DNA of 9,353 nt from Solirubrobacterales bacterium (GCA_013694825.1 JACDBR010000264.1:1-9353); one strand, 5' to 3'; counted from the stretch's first letter, positions 1 through 5,976 are shown. Made by a program: numbers and translations. The notes: generated by a model not told the origin, from the letters alone.

Positions 1-54
1 GGCACGGCCGGCGTCCGCGCGAGCCTTCGCGAGCTGCTCGCGAAGGTGGCGTGA
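1..54 (+). CDS. rnpA: Ribonuclease P protein component, C-terminal end (partial)
   Basis: Only the last 17 codons are present, reading GTAGVRASLRELLAKVA and ending at TGA 52-54. RnpA is the protein subunit of RNase P, which matures the 5' ends of tRNAs. What is visible is only a short Ala/Leu-rich tail of the kind that ends RnpA proteins, with no diagnostic RNR motif. The call rests mainly on position: a frame that stays open to a stop overlapping yidD, in the conserved order rnpA-yidD-yidC-jag-rsmG. Its stop overlaps the yidD start (GTGATG), implying translational coupling. The 5' part, and presumably rpmH and dnaA, lie outside the window. Confidence 0.7.
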   Translation, partial: GTAGVRASLRELLAKVA

Positions 55-392
55 TGGGCGCTCGAGCGTTGCACGTGAAACGGCTCCCCGCGGCGCTCGC
101 CCTGGCGCCGATCCGGGCCTACCGGAAGCTGATCTCACCGGCGCTGCCGCCGCGTTGCAAGTACTACCCGACCTGCTCGAGCTACGCCGAGCAGGCGATC
201 CGAGAGCTCGGCCTGATCCGCGGCACGATCCTCGCCGCATGGCGGGTGATGCGCTGCAACCCGCTTTCGCACGGGGGCGTCGACGAGCTCTCCGATCGCC
301 GTCTGTTTCGCGCCGCGAGCTTGCGCTCGCAGCGCGAGGGCGGTTGCACGGCTCACCCTGAGCCGCCCCAGGCCGAGACCGGAGCCGCATGA
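51..392 (+). CDS. yidD: Membrane protein insertion efficiency factor YidD
   Basis: YidD is a small membrane-associated protein that assists YidC-dependent insertion of inner-membrane proteins. The 113-residue product shows the family core: an amphipathic segment IRAYRKLISP (about 21-30), the cysteine motif RCKYYPTCSSYAEQAI (35-50), and RCNPLSHGGVD (68-78), with Cys36, Cys42 and Cys69 in the expected places. The start is GTG 51 or ATG 54. AAGGTGG at 43-49 is a purine-rich ribosome-binding site close to both. The start overlaps the rnpA stop, and the stop (390-392) overlaps the yidC ATG (ATGA), so the gene is translationally coupled on both sides. After the core there is a polar tail of roughly 35 residues (79-113) unlikely to be part of the conserved domain. 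The first eleven codons contain a parS-like palindrome (see 67-82). Confidence 0.95.
   Translation: MMGARALHVKRLPAALALAPIRAYRKLISPALPPRCKYYPTCSSYAEQAIRELGLIRGTILAAWRVMRCNPLSHGGVDELSDRRLFRAASLRSQREGGCTAHPEPPQAETGAA
67..82. promoter_or_regulatory. parS: Candidate parS centromere site (ParB binding), inside yidD
   Basis: The 16-mer CGTTGCACGTGAAACG matches the bacterial parS core GTTTCACGTGAAAC at 13 of 14 positions (68-81); the only change is T to G at 71. It is a palindrome with seven of eight base pairs intact around CACGTG. parS is the loading site for ParB, and parA-parB lie about 2.3 kb downstream. parS sites cluster near oriC and often sit inside genes. By eye I found no second copy in the window. 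Confidence 0.85.
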
Positions 393-1150
393 CCCCCGCG
401 CTGTTCGCCAACATCCTGCAGCCGATCACAGACGTCGCCGAGTCGATGATCAAGTTCTTCCAGAGCGACGTCGGCATGTCCTGGGGGCTCGCGATCGTCG
501 CTCTGACCTTCGCGGTGCGGCTGCTCGTGCTGCCGCTCTCGCTGCGCGGAATCCGCTCGATGCGCCACATGCAGGTGATCGCGCCGGAGATGAAGGCGAT
601 CCAGGAGCGCTACAAGGACGACAAGGAGCGCCAGCAGCGCGAGATGCTGAGGCTCTACAAGGAGAACAAGGTCAACCCGCTGGCCTCGTGCTTCCCGTTC
701 CTGCTCCAGATCCCGTTCTTCATCGCGATCTACCAGCTGCTGCGCGGCGACAGCTTCACCGCCGACGTCGAGCAGAGCGGCGCCAGCGAGGGCTTCCTGT
801 TCGTCGCCTCGGTGATCGAGAAGCCGCAGGGACTAGAGACGGGGATCCTGATTGTGCTCTTCATCTCGACGACGGTGCTCAGCTTCCTCTACACGACGGC
901 CACCACGCAGACGGCGAGCGGCGCCCAGAAGTACATCTTCCTCGCTCTCCCGGTGCTGTTCGCACCGCTGATCGTCTCGCAGCCGGCCGGGCTGGCGATC
1001 TACTGGATTACGACCAACGTCTGGAGCCTCGGTCAGCAGGTGGTCGTCCAGAGGCTGATCCCGGCTCCGACTCCCGAACAGCAGGAGGCGGTGTCGGTCG
1101 CAGCGCGGCCGCCCCCGCCCCCGCCGCGAAAGAAGAAGCGGCGCCGCTGA
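389..1150 (+). CDS. yidC: Membrane protein insertase YidC (Oxa1/YidC family)
   Basis: YidC inserts and folds membrane proteins, alone or with SecYEG. At 253 residues this is the short form without the large periplasmic P1 domain of Gram-negative YidC. The first core membrane helix (about 32-51) carries TFAVRLLVLPL, in which Arg44 corresponds to the conserved groove arginine. A charged cytoplasmic hairpin follows (about 54-95, KAIQERYKDDKERQQREMLRLYKE), then NPLASCFPFLLQIPFFIAIYQLL (96-118), and further hydrophobic segments near 152-170, 182-197 and 199-216 (QPAGLAIYWITTNVWSLGQQ). The C terminus is six prolines then RKKKRRR (241-253); basic tails in this family can contact the ribosome, which is inference here. 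GGAG at 381-384 precedes ATG 389, which overlaps the yidD stop. The protein works with YidD directly upstream. Confidence 0.96.
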   Translation: MTPALFANILQPITDVAESMIKFFQSDVGMSWGLAIVALTFAVRLLVLPLSLRGIRSMRHMQVIAPEMKAIQERYKDDKERQQREMLRLYKENKVNPLASCFPFLLQIPFFIAIYQLLRGDSFTADVEQSGASEGFLFVASVIEKPQGLETGILIVLFISTTVLSFLYTTATTQTASGAQKYIFLALPVLFAPLIVSQPAGLAIYWITTNVWSLGQQVVVQRLIPAPTPEQQEAVSVAARPPPPPPRKKKRRR

Positions 1151-1154
1151 GGCC

Positions 1155-1631
1155 TTGAGCTCCGAGGCGACATTCCCAGTCGAGCCGGTCGAGCGCGTCC
1201 GGGCGCTGCTCGAGCGGATCGTCTCCCAGCTCGAGCTCGAGGCGCACGTCGAGGTGAGCGAGGACGACGAGCAGATCCTCGGCCAGGTCGACGGCGAGGA
1301 CGTCGGGATCCTGATCGGCCGGCGCGGGCAGACGATCGACGCCGTGCAGCTGCTCTGCTACCGCGCCGCATTCCGTGGCTCGGGCGAGCGCAAGCGCGTC
1401 GTGGTCGACGCAGCCGGCTATCGACGTGATCGCCGCGATTCCGCCGTTCGCCAGGCCGATCTGGCGGCCGAGCGAGCGCTCGAAGCCAAGGTCGAGATAG
1501 AGCTCGAGCCGATGACTCCGGGCGAGCGCCGGATCGTCCATGAGCACCTCAAGGAGCGAGCGGGGGTTGAGACGTTCTCGGAGGGGGAGGGCTCGGAGCG
1601 CTGCGTGGTCGTCGCGCCGCTGGTCGATTGA
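1155..1631 (+). CDS. jag: Jag/KhpB-type KH-R3H RNA-binding protein
   Basis: This 158-residue protein has a KH domain and an R3H domain, and belongs to the Jag/KhpB family of RNA-binding proteins linked in other bacteria to cell division and sporulation control. The KH loop is GILIGRRGQTIDAVQLL (51-67), with GRRG at 55-58. The R3H signature is RRIVH (125-129, Arg125 and His129), followed by the typical VETFSEGEGSERCVVVAPL end. The N-terminal Jag_N domain of the Bacillus/Streptococcus protein is absent, as in the short forms of high-GC Gram-positives. The start is TTG 1155, four bases after the yidC stop. GAGG (1149-1152) lies only two bases upstream, closer than ideal, so the exact start is uncertain and coupling to yidC is likely. 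Its TGA (1629-1631) overlaps the rsmG start. Confidence 0.93.
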   Translation: MSSEATFPVEPVERVRALLERIVSQLELEAHVEVSEDDEQILGQVDGEDVGILIGRRGQTIDAVQLLCYRAAFRGSGERKRVVVDAAGYRRDRRDSAVRQADLAAERALEAKVEIELEPMTPGERRIVHEHLKERAGVETFSEGEGSERCVVVAPLVD

Positions 1632-2311
1632 GTGCCCTTTCGCAGGAGGCCACCGGTCAGCTCGAGCTGATTCTCGAGCTGCTTGCCTCAGACCCCGCGG
1701 CGCCGACGACCGTCACCGAAGTCGAGCTGGCGCGCCGGGTCCACGTCGCCGACTCGCTGGCCGCGATCGGCCTGCGCCAGCTTCACGCAGCGAGGCGGAT
1801 CGCGGATGTGGGTTCCGGTGCGGGCTTTCCTGGCCTCGCCCTGGCGGCGTGCCTGCCCGCCGCCCAGGTCGACCTGATCGAGGCGAGCGCGCGCAAGTGC
1901 GAGTTCATCCGTCGCGCGATCGACGCCGCCGGGCTCGGCAATGCCCGCGCGGTGGCCGCCAGGACCGAGGAGTGGGCGCTTGAGGCCCCTCCCGCGGGCG
2001 GGCGCGAGGCCTATGACGTGATCACGGCGAGGGCCGTCGGCTCGCTGGCGACTCTCGCCGAGCTCGCCTCGCCGCTGCTCGTCCACGGAGGCGCTCTCGT
2101 CGCCTGGAGGGGAGCGCGGCAGCCCGATCAGGAGGCACACGCGGATCGGGCCCAGTCGCGCACGGCGATGCGCTCCGAGGACATCGTCGCTGTGACGCCA
2201 TATCCAGGCTCGCGCAACCGTCATCTGCATCTGCTGGTCAAGCAGGGCGAGACCCCGGCGGGGTTGCCGCGGCGTCCTGGAATGGCCGCAAAGCGCCCGT
2301 TCGGTGCTTGA
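1628..2311 (+). CDS. rsmG: 16S rRNA (guanine527-N7)-methyltransferase RsmG (GidB)
   Basis: RsmG uses S-adenosylmethionine to methylate N7 of G527 in 16S rRNA; loss of function gives low-level streptomycin resistance in several bacteria. The 227-residue product contains HVADSLAAIGL (39-49), the SAM-binding loop IADVGSGAGFPGLALA (58-73), the acidic residue after the second strand (VDLIEASARKCEFIRRA, 81-97), TARAVGSLATLAELASPLL (133-151), and an ending of RNRHLHLLVKQGETP followed by PRRPGMAAKRPFG. These are hallmark RsmG features, and the length is normal. The TTG start overlaps the jag stop as TTGA, with no clear ribosome-binding site, so translation probably depends on coupling with jag. It is the last gene of the rnpA-yidD-yidC-jag-rsmG run. 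Confidence 0.96.
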   Translation: MSALSQEATGQLELILELLASDPAAPTTVTEVELARRVHVADSLAAIGLRQLHAARRIADVGSGAGFPGLALAACLPAAQVDLIEASARKCEFIRRAIDAAGLGNARAVAARTEEWALEAPPAGGREAYDVITARAVGSLATLAELASPLLVHGGALVAWRGARQPDQEAHADRAQSRTAMRSEDIVAVTPYPGSRNRHLHLLVKQGETPAGLPRRPGMAAKRPFGA

Positions 2312-2333
2312 CGGCCGCCGCCGTCGTCCTGCC

Positions 2334-2370
2334 GGCGAACCGCGGGCGCGGTGGCCGCGAGCCGTTCGCC
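2334..2370 (+). terminator. Inverted repeat between rsmG and parA (possible terminator)
   Basis: GGCGAAC (2334-2340) and GTTCGCC (2364-2370) form a perfect 7-bp inverted repeat. Inside it CGCGG (2341-2345) pairs with CCGCG (2355-2359), leaving a nine-base loop and a four-base bulge. No T-run follows. It lies in the 90-base gap after rsmG and just before the proposed parA -10 box, so it could end the upstream operon or influence parAB transcription. In DNA this GC-rich, such repeats can also arise by chance. Confidence 0.35.
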
Positions 2371-2387
2371 ACCGCCGCCACCGCGGG

Positions 2388-2393
2388 TAACTT
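2388..2393 (+). promoter_or_regulatory. Candidate -10 box for leaderless parA transcript
   Basis: TAACTT fits TANNNT and ends eight bases before the parA GTG at 2402. There is no convincing ribosome-binding site in front of that GTG. This spacing would put the transcription start on or next to the start codon, the layout of leaderless mRNAs common in Actinobacteria. The -35 match is weak: TTCGCC at 2365-2370, 17 bases upstream. If correct, parAB has its own promoter. Confidence 0.5.
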
Positions 2394-2401
2394 GACCCGA
2401 C

Positions 2402-3220
2402 GTGGGTGCCGTCTATGCGATCGCGAACCAGAAAGGCGGTGTCGGCAAGACGACTACGGCCGTCAACCTCGCGGCCAGCGCCGCAGCCGACGGACGCCAG
2501 GTGCTGCTGGTTGATCTGGATCAGCAGTGCAATGCCACGGTTGGGCTCGGCTGCCCGCGCGACCAGGAGCCCTCGGCTTATGGCTGCCTCTGCGGGGAGA
2601 GCTCGATCGCCGCAGCTGCCCGTCCGGCGGGACCCGACAACCTCTGGCTCGTTCCCGCGAGCGGCGATCTGGCGGGCGCCTCGATCGAGCTGCCGCGCGA
2701 GCCGGGCTACGAGCGCCGGCTCCGCGAGGGGCTGGGCCCAGTGCGCGAGCGCTTCTCGCTCACCCTGCTCGACTGCCCGCCCTCGCTCGGCCCGGTTGCG
2801 GTCAACGCCCTGGTCGCCGCCGATAGGGTGATCGTGCCGGTGCAGGCCGAGTACCTTGCGCTCGAGGGACTCATCCAGTTCATGGAGACTCTGGCGCTGA
2901 TCCGCCGCGAGCTCAACCCCCACCTGGTTCTGACCGGCGTGCTGATCACGATGCACGACGAGCGCACCCGGCTCGCCAACGACGTCGAGCGGGAGCTTCG
3001 AAGCCACTTCCCTGAGCTCGTGTTCGCCACCGTCATCCCCCGCAGCGTCCGGCTTGCCGAAGCGCCAAGCTTCGGGGTGCCGATCACGGCGCACGCGCCT
3101 CGCACTCGCGGCGGCCTCGCCTACCGCGCCCTGGCTCGGGAGCTGAGCGAGCGCGAGCACCGGCTTGCGCCGGTGACCCTCGAGCGCCGTGACCACGATC
3201 TCGTCGAGGCGGATGCCTGA
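2402..3220 (+). CDS. parA: Chromosome-partitioning ATPase ParA (Soj family)
   Basis: ParA is a nucleoid-bound ATPase that moves or anchors ParB-parS complexes during chromosome segregation. The 272-residue product begins almost directly with the deviant Walker A motif KGGVGKTTT (11-19, signature Lys11 and catalytic Lys16), without the N-terminal extension of some actinobacterial homologues. It continues with the Walker A' strand VLLVDLD (34-40), the Walker B region LLDCPPSLGPVAVNAL (122-137), PVQAEYLALEGL (146-157) and TVIPRSVRLAEAPSFGVPI (210-228). The usual DPQGN loop reads DQQCN, and four cysteines fall within 22 residues (43, 51, 62, 64), which is unusual. GTG 2402 is chosen because it leaves the standard short N terminus and fits a leaderless promoter. 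The stop overlaps the parB ATG by one base. Confidence 0.96.
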   Translation: MGAVYAIANQKGGVGKTTTAVNLAASAAADGRQVLLVDLDQQCNATVGLGCPRDQEPSAYGCLCGESSIAAAARPAGPDNLWLVPASGDLAGASIELPREPGYERRLREGLGPVRERFSLTLLDCPPSLGPVAVNALVAADRVIVPVQAEYLALEGLIQFMETLALIRRELNPHLVLTGVLITMHDERTRLANDVERELRSHFPELVFATVIPRSVRLAEAPSFGVPITAHAPRTRGGLAYRALARELSEREHRLAPVTLERRDHDLVEADA

Positions 3221-4065
3221 TGTCGCGACGCGGAATGGGCCGGGGGCTGGCGGCGATCCTCCCGGCGGAGAGCGAGCTCGGCGAGATCGGGCTACGCAGC
3301 GTCGCCGTCGAGCTGATCGCCCCCAACCCCGACCAGCCGCGCCGCCGTTTCGAGTCCGGCTCGCTCGAGGGTCTCGCCGCCTCGATCCGCGAGGCGGGAG
3401 TGATCCAGCCGCTGGTCGTGCGTCCGCTCGGGGATGGCCGCTACGAGCTGATCGCCGGGGAGCGGCGCTGGCGAGCCGCGCAACTCGCCGGGCTCGCCGA
3501 AGTGCCGGCGATTCTGCGCTCCGAGGGCGAAGCCACGCGGCTTCAGACCGCGCTGATCGAGAATGTCGCCCGCGAGGACCTGAACCCGGTCGACGAGGCG
3601 CGCGCCTGCTCGCTGCTGATCGACGACCTCGGGATCACGAAGGAGGAGCTCGCGAAGCGCCTCGGCCGGAGCCGATCGGCGATCTCCAACCTGGTGCGGA
3701 TACTCGAGCTGCCTGACGAGGCGCTCGAGCTGATCGCCGCAGGGAGCCTCACTGAGGGCCACGGCCGAGCGATTCTGGCCGCGGGCGATCACGACGCGCG
3801 CCGCCGTCTGGCGCGAGAGGCGGCGGCCCGGGACTGGTCGGTGCGCGAGACCGAGCGCCGCGCCCGTGGCGGGACGGCACGCCGCTACCGCTCACCCGCC
3901 CGCACTCCCGACGAGCAGGATGCGATCACGCAGGCCGAGGAGGCGCTCGAGGGGGCTCTCGGGAGAGGCGTCAAGGTGAGTCCAGCTCGCAGCGGCGTGC
4001 GTGTCGAGCTCCACTTCGCCGACCTCGACGAGCTGCTCGGCTTCGCCAGCCACCGCAGTCACTGA
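3220..4065 (+). CDS. parB: Chromosome-partitioning protein ParB (Spo0J family, CTP-dependent clamp)
   Basis: ParB binds parS, uses CTP to close as a sliding clamp, spreads along DNA and stimulates ParA. The 281-residue protein starts with the basic segment SRRGMGRGLAAIL (2-14), the usual ParA-interacting end. The N-terminal domain has IAPNPDQPRRRF (33-44), SIREAGVIQPLVVRP (55-69) and the CTP-binding GERRWRA (80-86). ALIENVAREDLNPVDEA (111-127) leads into the parS-reading helix-turn-helix TKEELAKRLGRSRSAISNLVRILELP (140-165). A charged, disordered-looking linker (about 206-235) precedes the dimerisation end VRVELHFADLDELLGF (260-275). Length and domain order are typical. ATG 3220 overlaps the parA TGA, so the two are co-translated. 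The likely target is the parS-like site at 67-82. The gene faces pdxH, nine bases beyond its stop. Confidence 0.97.
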   Translation: MSRRGMGRGLAAILPAESELGEIGLRSVAVELIAPNPDQPRRRFESGSLEGLAASIREAGVIQPLVVRPLGDGRYELIAGERRWRAAQLAGLAEVPAILRSEGEATRLQTALIENVAREDLNPVDEARACSLLIDDLGITKEELAKRLGRSRSAISNLVRILELPDEALELIAAGSLTEGHGRAILAAGDHDARRRLAREAAARDWSVRETERRARGGTARRYRSPARTPDEQDAITQAEEALEGALGRGVKVSPARSGVRVELHFADLDELLGFASHRSH

Positions 4066-4067
4066 TC

Positions 4068-4084
4068 CGCTCGTTCAGGGAGCG
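4068..4084. terminator. Weak hairpin at the parB/pdxH convergent junction
   Basis: CGCTC (4068-4072) and GAGCG (4080-4084) form a 5-bp stem with a seven-base loop, spanning the nine-base gap and the pdxH stop codon. It sits where two convergent genes need termination, but the stem is short and no T-run is present on either strand. Such pairs are frequent in this GC-rich sequence. Confidence 0.25.
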
Positions 4085-4692
4085 AGGCGCTCGATCGCCC
4101 AGTGGCCGGCGCCGTAGGTGTAGAGGAAGCGGTCGTGGAGGCGACCCACCTGGCCCTGCCAGAACTCGATCGTCTGGGGCCGTACGAGGTAGCCACCCCA
4201 GCGAGGCGGTCGCGGCACCTCGGCGCCCCGAAAGCGGCGCTCGACCTCGCCGACGCGCTCGTCGAGCGCGTCCCGGTCAGCCAGCGGACGGCTCTGTGGC
4301 GAGGCCCAGGCTCCGATCTGGCTCTCTCGAGGCCGGCTGGCGAAGTAGGCGTCCGAGTCGGCCTCACCCAGCGGCACGATCGGTCCCCGAACCCTCACCT
4401 GGCGGTCGAGCTCGCGCCACCAGACAACGAGCGCGACGACGCCCGCCCGCTCGGCCTGCCGGGCCTTGACGGAGTCGAGATTGGTGAAGAAGCGAAAGCC
4501 GTCGTCTCCGAATCCCTTCAGCAGGACCATGCGCGCGTCCGGCGTGCCGTCCTCGTCCACGCTGGCCAGCGTCATCGCGTCGGCGAGCGGCACCTCGGCC
4601 TTTGCGCGCTCGTACCAGGCGCCGAACTGAGCGATCGGATCGTCGCTCAGAGCCGTGCGCGTAAGGGGCGGCATGTCTGGCCGCTTGGACAC
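4075..4692 (-). CDS. pdxH: Pyridoxine/pyridoxamine 5'-phosphate oxidase
   Basis: PdxH is an FMN enzyme that oxidises pyridoxine or pyridoxamine 5'-phosphate to pyridoxal 5'-phosphate, the last step and salvage step of vitamin B6 metabolism. The 205-residue product shows the FMN-binding RMVLLKGFGDDGFRFFTN (54-71), RQVRVRG (97-103), SRPRESQIGAWASPQS (119-134), and the C-terminal signature RPPRWGGYLVRPQTIEFWQG (161-180) with RLHDR (184-188) for substrate binding, ending in ERLAP. The length is close to the family norm. The start is GTG at 4692-4690; Met7 is an alternative. TACGCT (4704-4699 on this strand) lies six bases before the GTG, suggesting a leaderless transcript. It stands alone, convergent with parB and divergent from the tRNA gene; no other B6 gene is in view. 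Confidence 0.96.
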   Translation of the reverse strand: MSKRPDMPPLTRTALSDDPIAQFGAWYERAKAEVPLADAMTLASVDEDGTPDARMVLLKGFGDDGFRFFTNLDSVKARQAERAGVVALVVWWRELDRQVRVRGPIVPLGEADSDAYFASRPRESQIGAWASPQSRPLADRDALDERVGEVERRFRGAEVPRPPRWGGYLVRPQTIEFWQGQVGRLHDRFLYTYGAGHWAIERLAP

Positions 4693-4698
4693 TGCCGA

Positions 4699-4704
4699 AG
4701 CGTA
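4699..4704 (-). promoter_or_regulatory. Candidate -10 box for leaderless pdxH transcript
   Basis: On the minus strand TACGCT (TANNNT) is followed by six bases and then the pdxH GTG. No ribosome-binding site precedes the GTG. A recognisable -35 hexamer is not evident, so the call rests on the -10 match and its spacing. Confidence 0.4.
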
Positions 4705-4734
4705 GGGCGTGCGCCGTGCCGGCTCCCCTGCACG

Positions 4735-4762
4735 GGCCGCATGCGGCCTCTTCTGAGGCCTC
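4735..4762. repeat. Palindrome cluster upstream of tRNA-Ile
   Basis: GGCCGCATGCGGCC (4735-4748) is a perfect 14-bp palindrome. Overlapping its end, GGCCTC (4745-4750), TTCT and GAGGCC (4755-4760) form a perfect 6-bp hairpin, and GAGGCCTC (4755-4762) is itself palindromic. The cluster covers the -35 region and runs up to the -10 box of the tRNA gene, between it and divergent pdxH. It could be an operator or merely GC-rich symmetry. Confidence 0.55.
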
Positions 4763-4768
4763 TAAGAT
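4763..4768 (+). promoter_or_regulatory. Candidate -10 box for tRNA-Ile
   Basis: TAAGAT matches the -10 consensus at five of six positions and lies twelve bases before the first base of the mature tRNA, which would give a short 5' leader for RNase P to remove. The -35 region is occupied by the palindrome cluster and shows no good hexamer. Confidence 0.55.
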
Positions 4769-4780
4769 GGCCCTCAGCAA

Positions 4781-4854
<74 letters not shown>

Positions 4855-4893
4855 TCCTCTCGCCGAGGGACTGGGCGCTCCGAGCCTTCGTCA

Positions 4894-4916
4894 CGGCGCC
4901 GAGTCCTCCGGCGCCG
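4894..4916 (+). terminator. Hairpin terminator candidate after tRNA-Ile
   Basis: CGGCGCCG (4894-4901) and CGGCGCCG (4909-4916), a self-complementary octamer repeated, form a perfect 8-bp stem around the loop AGTCCTC. It lies 39 bases after the tRNA gene and 14 bases before the next promoter. There is no T-run, but stems without one are proposed to terminate in high-GC Gram-positives. It fits the end of the tRNA transcript. Confidence 0.65.
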
Positions 4917-4930
4917 CCTGACCCCGCTCT

Positions 4931-4936
4931 TATACT
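4931..4936 (+). promoter_or_regulatory. Candidate -10 box for the DUF151 gene
   Basis: TATACT matches TATAAT at five of six positions and stands out in this GC-rich sequence. Transcription from about 4943 would leave a leader of some 44 bases before ATG 4987, with AGGT (4977-4980) as a modest ribosome-binding site. No good -35 is visible because that position falls in the preceding hairpin. Confidence 0.6.
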
Positions 4937-4986
4937 GAGCATTCAGGCCGAGCGGCGAAGATCCTCGATCGCGGGCAGGTCAACCC

Positions 4987-5475
4987 ATGCAGCAGATGCA
5001 GATATACGGCGTCTCCTTCGACATGGTCGGAAAGCAGCCGATCGTGCTGCTGAAGACCGTCGAGGGCAGTCGCTTCCTGCCGATCTGGATCGGCCATCCC
5101 GAGGCAGCCGCGATCCTGATGAAGCTGCAGGGAGCGTCGACTCCGCGCCCGATGACCCACGACCTGCTCAACGAGCTCGTCGAGCGCCTCGACGCGAAAA
5201 TCGACCGAGTCTCGGTGACGGAGCTGCGAGACAACACCTTCTACGCCTCGATCACCCTGTCGATCAACGGATCCGAGGCCGAGATCGACGCCCGGCCCTC
5301 CGACGCGATCGCCCTGGCGGTTCGGTGCTCGGCGCCGATCTTCGCCGCCGAGGACGTGATCGAGGAGTCCTCGATCGAGTTCGAGCACGAGGTCGAGGAC
5401 CAGGAGGAGGTGGTCGAGAAGTTCAAGGACTTCCTCGACGACGTCACTCCCGAGGACTTCGCGAAGGGCGACTGA
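4987..5475 (+). CDS. Bifunctional nuclease family protein (BFN, DUF151)
   Basis: The 162-residue protein belongs to the DUF151/bifunctional nuclease family, named from a plant member with DNase and RNase activity. The function of bacterial members is poorly settled, so nuclease activity here is only inferred. Family landmarks are VLLKTVEGSRFLPIWIGHPEAAAI (20-43), RPMTHDLLNELVERL (54-68), LRDNTFYASITL (80-91) and EIDARPSDAIALAVRCSAPIF (99-119). An acidic helix (127-148) and the DFLDDVTPEDF ending (148-158) are typical. No C-terminal UVR motif is present. The start is ATG 4987, with an AGGT-type ribosome-binding site and its own promoter; Met4 is a less likely alternative. It appears monocistronic, ending at a shared terminator with the convergent marR-type gene. 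Confidence 0.93.
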   Translation: MQQMQIYGVSFDMVGKQPIVLLKTVEGSRFLPIWIGHPEAAAILMKLQGASTPRPMTHDLLNELVERLDAKIDRVSVTELRDNTFYASITLSINGSEAEIDARPSDAIALAVRCSAPIFAAEDVIEESSIEFEHEVEDQEEVVEKFKDFLDDVTPEDFAKGD

Positions 5476-5476
5476 G

Positions 5477-5518
5477 CCCCGCCGGTCTCGAGCGAGCTCG
5501 CCGAGCCACCGGGCGGGG
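5477..5518. terminator. Bidirectional terminator candidate between DUF151 gene and marR
   Basis: CCCCGCCGG (5477-5485) pairs with CCGGGCGGGG (5509-5518) apart from one bulged G. The 23-base interior (CTCGAGCGAGCTCG and flanks) is itself rich in self-complementary stretches. It begins right after the DUF151 stop and lies between two convergent genes, where a terminator serving both strands is expected. No T-run is present. Confidence 0.5.
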
Positions 5519-5531
5519 AGGCGCCTCGTCC

Positions 5532-5954
5532 TTAGCGGTCGTGGAGCAGCTTGCCGAGCAGTGCTCGCAGCTGCTCGGCCTCCTCGTCGCTCAGCCGCTC
5601 GAAGACCGGCGGCGGCACGGCGAGCTTGCGCTCAACCGCGGAGCGAACTCGGCGGCCCTCCGCGGTCAGCTCGAGCAGGGTGACGCGGCGGTCGTGCGGG
5701 TCGGGCAGCCGCCTGACCAGGCCCCGCACCTCGAGCCGGTCCGTGATCCAGGTGACCGTCGAGCGGTCGCAGGCCAGCGCCTCGGCGATCCGCCCCATCG
5801 GCGCCGGCTCGTCGAGCGCGTTGAGGGCGAAGACCTGCGGTGGCCTCAGGTCATGCTCGGCCTGGATCGCGAGGATCCGAGGCCGCTCCCGAGCAAGCAG
5901 CTCCATGACCGCCTGCCAGGCCGCCCGGGCCTGCGGGTGAGCGTCCATCGCCAT
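5532..5954 (-). CDS. MarR-family transcriptional regulator
   Basis: MarR proteins are dimeric winged-helix regulators, usually repressors released by small ligands and often controlling neighbouring efflux genes. Numbered from ATG 5954, the 140-residue product has an N-terminal dimerisation helix (about 5-30), the helix-turn-helix region PMGRIAEALACDRSTVTWITDRLEVRGLV (52-80), the wing with DPHDRR (85-90) and VTLLELTAEGRRV (91-103), and a C-terminal helix (122-138). The frame is open up to a TTG at 5987, but that start would lie inside the palindrome at 5977-6001. ATG 5954 is preferred because TATTCT on this strand ends seven bases upstream, a leaderless arrangement. The gene diverges from the ABC export operon, its probable target along with itself. 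The ligand cannot be told from sequence. Confidence 0.93.
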   Translation of the reverse strand: MAMDAHPQARAAWQAVMELLARERPRILAIQAEHDLRPPQVFALNALDEPAPMGRIAEALACDRSTVTWITDRLEVRGLVRRLPDPHDRRVTLLELTAEGRRVRSAVERKLAVPPPVFERLSDEEAEQLRALLGKLLHDR

Positions 5955-5961
5955 CGAGCGA

Positions 5962-5967
5962 AGAATA
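5962..5967 (-). promoter_or_regulatory. Candidate -10 box for leaderless marR transcript
   Basis: On the minus strand TATTCT is followed by exactly seven bases and then ATG 5954. The expected -35 position (about 5984-5990) falls within the palindrome at 5977-6001, so a bound regulator would block this promoter. Confidence 0.6.
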
Positions 5968-5976
5968 GCGATGTAG

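Noticed and set aside
1688..3196. Long open frame on the minus strand (about 500 codons) opposite rsmG and parA
   Set aside because: Both sense-strand genes are unmistakable. The antisense product is Arg/Gly/Asp-rich without any recognisable domain, as expected from the complement of high-GC codons.
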